From Neoarius graeffei (Eukaryota; Chordata; Actinopteri; Siluriformes; Ariidae): a stretch of 64,000 nucleotides of DNA. Made by a program: the position numbers and the translations under genes. Each line of letters begins with the position of its first letter. The first letter of the stretch is position 1. The notes under the pieces were generated by a model. That model did no database searches. It worked only from the letters and a program-made list of their open reading frames with translations, and was not told the origin of the DNA. Location of the stretch: contig NC_083590.1 of NCBI RefSeq assembly GCF_027579695.1, positions 15,821,656 to 15,885,655 on the forward strand. Direction: 5' to 3'. Below, piece after piece: positions 56,468-64,000 of the stretch.

Positions 56468-57260
56468 AAAGCTGAATATAACTGTTCTACTGTTCCACTG
56501 TGAGAAAGAGAGAAACTGAAAGCACTTTGACAAATCTGCACTTTGGGACAAAATCCACAACTCCATTACTCGAGTGAAAGTAAAGATCCTCCTGGTCAAA
56601 TGTTACTGCAATACAAGTGAAAGCTGTTCAGTCGAATTTGTACTTGAGTTACAGTACTGGAGGATTTGCTTTTAAAAACACAACGTTTTCTTCCTATGCA
56701 TTTTTTTGTTTTTCATTTTTACTTACTGTGCAACAAGCAAATAAAACACTTGCACATGAAACATCTGTCAAACCAAAAGAAAACCCTGTTAAATTTTGTC
56801 AGCTATATCTAAAATATGTAGAGATGAAAGTGTTCCGGGATTTCCCAGAATTCCGGGTTTTTAGATTTTCCGCCGGATTTTTTCTGCTAATGACCCAGAA
56901 ATCCGGATATTTGACAAAAGTCTTGAAAATCTCCGGTTTTCCGAATGGAGAAATTTATTTTTCAAATTTTTCGCGTTCCTAGGCGTGGCGTAATACTTCG
57001 CATTGTCCTTGCATGGGCGCGGTCCTTAAATAGCCCAAACACAGTTCATTGATTAAAGACAGGTGTTCTTTGTTAACGGCGTGCGTGCCGGAGCTCGTTA
57101 GGCGCGTGCGCCTTCAGGTGCACGTGCTAAGGCGCGCAGGACTGACACCGTTCTGCACAAGCGCAACACAATCGCACTAGAAAGCATGTTCAAGCTGCCA
57201 GTGTCGCTACAGTCTTTTTAGTTGCGAATTACGAGTATTTCCTCGTGTTAATAATTCGCC
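56468..57260. other. NLR intron or flank; start of a probable hAT element
   Basis: From about 56820 (AGTGTTCCGGGATTTCCCAGA, repeated CCGG/TTCCGG words) the sequence looks like a 5' terminal part of a DNA element leading to the MSKQAKLSSFF exon at 57261. Inverted partner not found. Confidence 0.3.
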
Positions 57261-57307
57261 ATGTCAAAACAAGCAAAACTTTCTTCCTTTTTTCGACGTG
57301 AAGAGAG
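57261..57307 (+). CDS. Probable transposase start exon (MSKQAKLSSFF)
   Basis: ATG at 57261 encodes MSKQAKLSSFFRREE and stops at donor gtaagc (57308). Short starts of the form MSKQxKLxxFF are common to hAT-type transposases with DUF4371/ZMYM-like bodies. No later exon is recognised; the intron is invaded by the element at 57467. Confidence 0.4.
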
Positions 57308-58453
57308 GTAAGCAATTTATATATAAGCAAGTTTGTATGATGTGTTTTGGCCGTGAGTTCTGAACTGACATTTTTTTTAGTAAACCCACAAAACTTCTTT
57401 CCCTCATGAAAACGTCAGTTTTCATTCCTGTTGTCTCAAACTTTGTATTTGTGTGTTTCAACAGTACCCTGGTGAAAAACTTCACAGGATCTTTAAAGCT
57501 GAGATGCAGAACCTTTATTTTTACATAAATGTCTGAGTGAATAGTATCTCCATCCTTGCCTCTTGTATGCTGCATAAATGCGAATTAAAAAAAATATATT
57601 TTTGAGAGTTAAAATCGACCGCAAAGCTGGCATTTGAGCTGCCCTGCTGAGCCAGCCCTGAGTGCGTGACGTCACAGCGGTAACCGGTTTTAAGGCCGAG
57701 GCCTTTTACAGCTATAGACCAAAGTCATATAAATAAATATAAATTTATGGTGAAAGTAAGAAACACCGTTACCAACTTGCTCAACTAAGACTGATTTGAC
57801 TTCACTGATTGTGGGTTGACTCTTATTAAAACAGGATGGGTATTATAACTTATGCAACATACATGTACATGCATGCATTTTCACTGGTAAAATGTAAAAG
57901 GCTAATTAAATAATCAGATGAGCTGAGACAATCACATTCTGAAGCAAATTAAATAATCTTATACCGGTAACTTAAACACACAATACAAGTTACATGTATT
58001 AATCTCAATGCAGGTAAACAACGTGTTGTTTTTTTAATCCGAATGAGAGTCGGCGCGTAACCCATCTGTATTCTCACTTCTTGAAGGCCAATCTTGTGGC
58101 CAATTGTTTTGAAACAATCTGACTTTCAGTTGCTCGTTCAGTTCTCTGTTCATTCACTTCTTCCATGTAAGGGCAAGATATTGCTGCTGAGGCAAGCATA
58201 TCCAGTGGAGAAATCAGACGGCTGCTCCACTCATTCTCTGCTTTCTCCATACTGAGTACTCCGCCATTATTGCTCGGCTCAGGCAATTACTAAAACCTGG
58301 GACGGGACGTCACCGGTTTTAGCAACAACCACAGGAAGGTTGCTGTCTGAGCAATATGTCCCATTCCATCCCGGGTTTCAACAACCCTCGGCTCACTCTC
58401 CGGGAGAACTGGTTTAAAGTCAGTAAAGAACTGACTTGACTTTTCTTATAGTT

Positions 58454-58720
58454 TTATTCTCTTTTAATTACTGGTACTGCACTCTCTTTCAATACGGGCT
58501 TATAGTTAACGCTCCTTAACAGATCAGAGGTCTCGTACGAGTCTTCAGTAAAATGTGCAGAGCAGAGGAGAGACCACTTCGTAGGCGCCCAATGTGTCCA
58601 TGAACTTCTCGCAAAACACGTCCAAATCTTTGCAGTTTGAACATTCTTGGGCCATGAATGCAACGTAAATCCACCTTCTGTCGTGTTGCTGCACCGGCCA
58701 AAAACATGTCTACGTGGCAT
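58454..58720 (-). CDS. THAP-domain protein, first exon
   Basis: From MPRRHVFGRCSNTTEGG (start chosen because MPRR is the usual THAP start; an upstream in-frame Met at 58738 exists) through TLHSWPKNVQ, IWTCFARSSWTHWAPTKW, SLLCSAHFTEDSYE to VKREs-like basic end and TAA at 58454; 88 residues. Conserved W, P and CxxHF are present. The first zinc ligand, normally Cys in C-x4-C, is His (RHVFGRC). THAP domains bind DNA in transposases and transcription factors. A second minus-strand open stretch at 58074-58286 (MPEPSNNGGVLSMEKAENEW) may be a later exon. Confidence 0.7.
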   Translation of the reverse strand: MPRRHVFGRCSNTTEGGFTLHSWPKNVQTAKIWTCFARSSWTHWAPTKWSLLCSAHFTEDSYETSDLLRSVNYKPVLKESAVPVIKRE

Positions 58721-58985
58721 GGAGATAAATTGGCTCAAAATGGAGGATCGGAGTGGCAGTCAGCTCTGTGTTTTAGTATAGCGGAAATGGCGATGAGACC
58801 GATAGACTTCCTGCTGTGACTTTACGGACGTCAAGGTCATTCACTCAGACCGCTACCTATATAAATCTCTCTAATCGTAAAAATTACTATATTAGATTTA
58901 TTGTTAATGCTTAAAACTATTCCTGTGCCATTCTTGAGGTTTCAGGCATTTATAAACAAAAAGTGAGGCCATGGTATGCTTTCAG

Positions 58986-59260
58986 GATCCATGAGGATTG
59001 TCAAAGACCTGCCAATGATCTTTAAAGATAAGGATCTGAGAAAGATCTTCAGATGCAAAATCATTTGTAAAGGTCCTCAGGGATTTGACAAAGATCTTTT
59101 AAGGATCCTACAAAGATCTTTGCAAGGATGCTGCAAGATCCTCAAGGATTCAACAAGGATCTTTCAAAGATCTAAGAAAATTGAAGATCTTGGTAAGAAT
59201 TTGAAAGATCCTTGAAAATCTTTTGACCTTCACGAAGAACTTTATGGATCCTTGAAGATC
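58986..59260. repeat. Phased GATC array (AAGATCTT-like words)
   Basis: Fourteen GATC cores, mostly inside AAAGATCTTT, AAGGATCCTT or AAGATCCTTG words, start at 58986, 59017, 59033, 59044, 59093, 59104, 59115, 59137, 59158, 59169, 59186, 59207, 59247 and 59257. Many gaps are 10-11 or 21-22 bases. It ends at the right terminal repeat of the THAP-bearing element. Confidence 0.85.
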
Positions 59261-59281
59261 CTTGAAAAATTTTCACCAGGG

Positions 59282-59825
59282 CAGGTTTATTGAAATAAGT
59301 CAAAAAACTTTGCTTCATGTGCAGTTTAAGTCTTCAAAAGTACTTTTTAAAGATTTAATATTTTTGTTTCATTTTTAATATCAAGGTGTTGTTGGATTGT
59401 TGCCACGATGCATTTACAGAATCTAATGACTCGAAAACAATCTACTGAATGCAGTGACTCGCTTGTAGAACCTGCAGAATAAAAAGCATGTAGAATATGA
59501 TACAAAGCCTGTAGAAATGCTGATAGAAACAGTTAAATCGACAAAAGGACAGCGTTGTTGTTGTTTTCAATTTTTTTTACACCCCCACCCTGCCAATTAA
59601 TGTTTACATCCCTCACCATGCTTTCTCAGGTTGTATGGGAAATTTGTGTAACAGTGATGTATCTTTGTGGTAAACAGAGCAAACATTTAAAACAATACAA
59701 ATCTTTCTTCATTTCAAAATCTCAAACATGGACTTCAGATCTGGCCCTGGGTGCTCTGGTGGGGAACCATCATTTTTATCTGCTGTAGTCATCATTACCA
59801 TCACCACCAAGTTCAAACTGAACAG
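59282..59825. other. Unassigned non-coding sequence
   Basis: AT-rich, no gene or repeat recognised. Confidence 0.4.
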
Positions 59826-60969
59826 GGGCAGGTTTCCCGATAATGTTGCCCTTTAGGGCTCAAGAGCGAGTTGAGAGACTCTTGGAAGCAACGAACGTTT
59901 TGTCTGTACGTGGTTTTCCCGAACTCACTCGTAAGAAGAAGTGATAAGAGCAACATTATGAAGAGCTTCTTTGCAGTGCGTGTCCCCAATATAGACATTA
60001 ATATTTGCTTAGTCCTGTCAATGAGGTCACATGGCGTTCGTTTTCTTTACCAGAAAACCATGAAATATAAAGTGTTTAAAATATGTTAATATATTGTATC
60101 ATCATTAAACATTACATATATAATGTGGTAATTAATAATTGAAACTATTTAAAATTTTTTTGGGCAATAATTTTTATTCCGAGCGTGTTTTTTAATTAAA
60201 TGAATAAATGTTCACATGAAAGAATGAGCAAACAATAAACTAAATGATTAAGTAAATGTGTTCCCCATGCCCGCTCATTTCACTATTACTCAAACATACA
60301 GTACAGTCAGGATTATTTCAACTGTTACCCACAATGCCAAGTTAGCAATGCTCTCCCATTTGGGGGGGGGGTTGCTCTGTCTCTACCTGAGGATGTTGAA
60401 TTGACCTCTTGTATATATTTTCTTAGGTAGAGACAGATCAAATCCCCTCTCGCTCGCGCGCGCGCGCGCGCGCACGCATACACACACACACACACAGTTA
60501 GAGGTGCAGAAATGTCTCATTTATGAAACTAAATGAGATAATCACTCGCCTAATGGAGTTAAATCTGATTAAAATGTGCCGATATCAACGTGACATTACA
60601 ATATCCATACATCATTCCATAACACATTGAAAAATATTCAAAATGTTTTTCATTTATTTAATTAATAATTAACTCAATGTACTTGCAATGTACAAGAAAA
60701 ATAATTGAACACCAGCAGCAGATTCAACACCAGTTTCCCCCATTGACTGTGAGAGTCCCTCAGAGGCGCAGCGCAGTCTGTGGATTCAGCTGTGAGCAAG
60801 ACACTCTTTGTTTTGAACGAGTGAGCCGGGTCTCTCATAAATTCCGAGCAAACTAAAGGACTACTTGGGCTATGATGTTGTTCGGGAAAACCACGTTAGC
60901 TTGATGATGGAGCTTAGGAGGTAATTAAAGACACTCTTGGCCTTAAGAGGTTTTCAGGAAACCCACCCC
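59826..60969. mobile_element. Harbinger-like element with GGGGCAGGTTTCCCG ends
   Basis: Left end GGGGCAGGTTTCCCGATAATG and, inverted, right end CTTAAGAGGTTTTCAGGAAACCCACCCC agree over about 45 bp allowing gaps (CAAGAG blocks in both), and both contain TGGTTTTCCCGAAC/TTCGGGAAAACCACG further in. These ends resemble fish Harbinger MITEs from memory. The target duplication is unclear and no transposase is present. Confidence 0.5.
60449..60498. repeat. (CG)n(CA)n alternating purine-pyrimidine tract
   Basis: CTCGCTCGCG followed by a CG run, then ACGCATACAC and a CA run; about 50 bp of strictly alternating purine and pyrimidine apart from the first bases. Confidence 0.9.
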
Positions 60970-61171
60970 TATTCAAAAAAATGCAGCAGGCACTTTGAAC
61001 TTGATCATAGGCGGAGTTTACTGTGATTTGGTTTTCTCCTGTCACGAACACAGCGTATGGCCTCGCGTTTTCGAAAAGGAACGAAAATTCATCTGCTGAT
61101 ATGAAAGCTATGTTTCAGAGTAACAGGAACCTTCAGAGAAATGTCCTGGAGTCAAGAGTCCAATACCCTGT

Positions 61172-61755
61172 CAACACTAGGGATTTTGTACCGATACGAT
61201 ACTACTTTCGTACCGCAACACCTGTCCACACTAGCAACTATACCGGTACTGTAGCGGTATAACTGTGTCGGTACGAAACCCACAAATGTATGGGTTTCGT
61301 ACCGGTACAGTATCGGTACTGTAGGGCTTCGCTGTAGTTTGGACAGATGAAGCAGTTCTGTATTGATACAAATATAATGCGCATGCGCAAAGTCACACAC
61401 CTCAATCGATGTCTTCACTGAATAAAATAGTGAAGAACGGAGATTCGTTTTCTTTGTTTCTTTCTCAACTGCCTCACGCATTTTATATGATTCGACTGAA
61501 TAAATGACCACCAGAAATATGGACTGTACATTGACAACAAAAAGCGCGCACACATTGTTTCATCCGGCATATTTTCGGAAGGAAGTTACTCGGTAACCAC
61601 GGAAACATTTCGCGCACGCGCATTTCAACTACCGTGAAAGAAAACCGCAAAAATTTCTCGCTAGTGTGGACAGATGCACTAAACTGTACTGGTATACTTT
61701 GTATCGATACAGTTATACCACTATCGTACCCGTATATATGTGAACACAGCTATAA
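61172..61755. repeat. Inverted-repeat element rich in GTACCGGTAC words
   Basis: ATACCGGTACTGTAGCGGTATAAC (61240) and its relatives face, in inverted orientation, GTATCGATACAGTTATACCACTATCG (61701). TGTCCACACTAGC (61220) and its inverse GCTAGTGTGGACA (61660) are exact. About 580 bp, non-coding. Ends are not precisely defined. Confidence 0.55.
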
Positions 61756-61774
61756 TCTTCCAAAAAATTAACAC

Positions 61775-62677
61775 TCAAGTAAAGTATCTCATCTCATTTT
61801 CTTCCGCTTGTCCGGGGCCGGGTCGTGGAGGCAGCAGTCTGAGCATGGAAGCCCAAACTTCCCTCTCCCCAGACACCTCTGCCAGCTCCTCGGGAAGAAC
61901 ACCAAGGCGTTCCCAGGCCAGCCAAGAGACATAGTCCCTCCAGCGTGTCCTGGGTCTTCCCCGGGGCCTCGTCCCGGGGGGACATGCCTGGAACACCCCC
62001 CCAGGGAGGTGTCCAGGAGGCGTCCGAAAGAGATGCCCAAGCCACCTCAGCTGATTCCCCTCGATGAGGAGGAGCAGCGGCTCTACTCCGAGCTCCTCCC
62101 GAGTGACTGTGCTTCTCACCCTATCTCTAAGGGAGCGCCCAGCAACCCTGCGAAGGAAACTCATTTCGGCCGCTTGTATCCGCGATCTTGTTCTTTCGGT
62201 CATTACCCAAAGCTCATGACCATAGGTGAGAGTCGGAACGTAGATTGACTGGTAAATCGAGAGCTTCGCCTTTTGGCTCAGCTCCTTCACCACAATGGAC
62301 TGGTAAAGCGACCACATCACTGCGGAGGCTGCACCGATCCTCCTGTCGATCTCACACTCCATCCTTCCCTCACGCGTGAACAAGATCCCGAGATACTTAA
62401 ACTCCTCCACTTGAGGCAGGACTTCTCCACCAACCTGAAGAGGGCAAGCCACCCTTTTCCAGTCGAGAACCATGGCCTCAGACTTGGAGGTGCTGATTCT
62501 CATCCCAGCTGCTTCACACTCGACTTCAAACCACCCCAGTGCATGCTGAAGGTCCTGGTTTGAAGAAGCCAACAGGACAACATCATCTGCCAAAAGCAGA
62601 GATGAAATCCTATGGTTCCCAATCAGGATTCCCTCTGGCCCCTGTAGGCCGTAAGGTGAACCCCGTTTTCGTTTCAT
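61775..62677 (-). pseudogene. Rex3/RTE reverse transcriptase C-terminal part
   Basis: 300 residues still open: GNHRISSLLLADDVVLLASS with the catalytic ADD, ECEAAGMRISTSKSEAMVLD, LPQVEEFKYLGILFT, EIDRRIGAASAVMWSLY, IYVPTLTYGHELWVMTERT, SFLRRVAGRSLRDRVRS, LRWLGHLFRTPPG, RGRPRTRWRDYVSWLAWERLG. This wording is that of fish Rex3 (RTE clade). The endonuclease and RT fingers are absent because of 5' truncation, so it is not functional although the remaining frame is open. The usual FADD is LADD here. Confidence 0.85.
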
Positions 62678-62690
62678 CTCGCTCCGACGT
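61775..62690 (-). mobile_element. Rex3-type (RTE) LINE, 5'-truncated
   Basis: Minus-strand fragment of about 900 bp: C-terminal half of the RT and the short 3' end, finishing in AAGCGGAAGAAAATGAGATGAG at 61787-61808. RTE elements have very short 3' UTRs and simple tails, as here. Confidence 0.85.
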
Positions 62691-63192
62691 CTCCGAACTA
62701 CGAAATATTTATTTTAAAACTAAGAATGAGTACTAGAAAGTGTGGCGAAAAAAGTTCTCACCTTATAATCCTGTCAATTCCTCGCACCGAGCGATCGCGT
62801 GGCAAAGTATTTTCCTCTAAAAATGACGTGTCGGGACATCACGTGACCGGTCTGGACCAATCGTGTTGCCGATTTTTGACCACAGATCAGCTGACAGCTT
62901 GCGTAATTACAGTCACATTAGTAGAAAAAGTCTCCAAAACACCCTCCAAAGTGGGTGAAATGTCTTCTAAGTCCTAAATAGTGCTTTAAATACATCACTA
63001 AGACAATATTGCATATATGTGGTATATTGAAGTGTTTATATTATTATTAGAATAAAAATAATTTTATCACCATTATTATAGTACAAAATATGGTGTAATG
63101 GTCTATGACTAGGACCATTCATGTATTCATTCTCTTAGGTTATTAACTATAAAGTACTGATCAACCATAAAACAATTTGCTTGAAAAACAGA
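62691..63192. other. Unassigned non-coding sequence
   Basis: No gene or repeat recognised. Confidence 0.4.
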
Positions 63193-63880
63193 CCCATACG
63201 AAAAAGAACAGTAAAGAACTTATAAGAATTTACCACTGTCTTAGTAGTAAATCCTTATAAATATAAGGATAAATCCTTATAAATATAAGGATAAATCCTT
63301 ATAAGGATTTATAAATAAATATATATGCCATGTATGATTTACTCCTGAAAGTGGCCCATTTTGCATTTTCCTCATACAAATTTTCTATGAAAATCTAGTA
63401 TGTATGAAGTGAACATTGTGCATGGTTTTTACAGATAATGTGTATGATGAATTACACCGTCTTTGTATGCTTCATGTAATGTTTGTAGTTTTAAATTATA
63501 TTTTACAGTTTAAAATGTACATGCCTTTTATATGTAAATCCAACACAAACATATGTGGATTTACATATAAAAGGCATATACATTTTAAACTGTAAAATAT
63601 AATTTAAAACTACAAACATTACATGAAGCATACAAAGACGGTGTAATTCATCATACACATTATCTGTAAAAACCATGCACAATGTTCACTTCATACATAC
63701 TAGATTTTCATAAATTTGTATGAGGAAAATGCAAAATGGGCCACTTTCAGGAGTAAATCATACATGGCATATATATTTATTTATAAATCCTTATAAGGAT
63801 TTATCCTTATATTTATAAGGATTTACTACTAAGACAGTGGTAAACTCTTATAAGTTCTTTACTGTTCTTTTTCGTATGGG
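63193..63880. mobile_element. Long fold-back (palindromic) element
   Basis: 688 bp in which the first half is almost the exact inverse of the second: CCCATACGAAAAAGAACAGT at the start, ACTGTTCTTTTTCGTATGGG at the end, meeting near 63545 around AACACAAACATATGTGGATT. The left arm has one extra 22-bp unit (ATAAATATAAGGATAAATCCTT) compared with the right. A longer target duplication was not recognised. Confidence 0.9.
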
Positions 63881-64000
63881 GACCTACAATGTTACACAGG
63901 CAGTAATGGAATAGAGTATTGACTCATCATTGTGGGCTATACACACCATGGATTAGCCATAAAATGGCATATACAGATCCTTCTCAAAAAATTAGCATAT

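Larger units (their letters stand above)
57467..59281 (-). mobile_element. THAP-bearing DNA element with CCCTGGTGAAAA ends
   Basis: Ends CCCTGGTGAAAAACTTCACAGG (57467) and, inverted, CCTTGAAAAATTTTCACCAGGG (59281); inward both sides carry GGATCTT words. No clear target duplication was found. The element holds a minus-strand THAP exon and a dense GATC array next to the right end. A THAP domain plus terminal inverted repeats suggests a P-element-like or other THAP-transposase family, but no catalytic domain is recognised. Confidence 0.55.

Noticed and set aside
1-64000. CRISPR arrays, prophage or bacterial defence systems
   Set aside because: No regularly spaced identical repeats with unique spacers, and gene structure, introns and repeats are vertebrate.

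Overview
The window looks like an intergenic-to-genic stretch of a ray-finned (teleost) fish chromosome. The reasons are: exons of fish-type NLR immune genes with a FISNA-NACHT exon; fish-typical L2-like and Rex3/RTE LINEs; a tRNA-headed SINE with an ATGAGATGAG tail; many hAT, Tc1, pogo, CACTA and Harbinger-type DNA transposons; and microsatellites. An otophysan such as a catfish is possible, but the sequence alone does not prove it. Genes here are split by introns, so most long open frames are transposon-derived. No bacterial-type operons, CRISPR arrays or rRNA genes are seen.

Layout. 0.6-4.5 kb: a mariner-like element (TA-flanked inverted repeats) split by a decayed L2-like LINE. 5.5 kb: one isolated 174-nt LRR exon of an NLR gene. 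7.0-8.2 kb: a deleted Tc1 element and a zinc-finger fragment. 9.8-12.3 kb: a SINE, a small MITE and a BED-finger hAT element. 12.7-20.8 kb: a CACTA/EnSpm-like element holding two correctly spliced exons of a SAMD3-like protein and an intact 1015-residue L2-type LINE ORF. 22-29.5 kb: a second BED-finger hAT, a TTAA-flanked element, two SINEs with clear target duplications, and a Ty3/gypsy LTR-gag fragment. 30.2-35.75 kb: a pogo-like transposon containing a hAT and a SINE, the SINE itself holding a second hAT and a Harbinger-like element. 36-40.6 kb: a long-TIR element with 9-bp target duplication, broken exons of a YqaJ-associated family protein, a second L2-like LINE with 11-bp target duplication, and an antisense THAP finger.

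41.1-56.5 kb holds the best host gene model: an NLR gene on the + strand with a start exon, two tandem 117-nt exons carrying the SCVSMKSD motif, then after a 12.6-kb repeat-filled intron a 1761-nt FISNA-NACHT exon with intact Walker motifs. All junctions are in the same phase (2), so the exons can be joined as they stand. The LRR exons expected downstream are not seen before the window ends. The intron holds SINEs, an E-box-rich minisatellite, two TTAA-type elements (one carrying a hAT, the other a fold-back MITE) and a LINE fragment.

56.8-64 kb: a probable hAT first exon, an element with a THAP-domain exon and a helically spaced GATC array, a Harbinger-like element, a 5'-truncated Rex3-type LINE and a 688-bp near-perfect fold-back element. 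The SINE 3' tail resembles the Rex3 tail, which suggests that Rex3-type reverse transcriptase moves the SINE.
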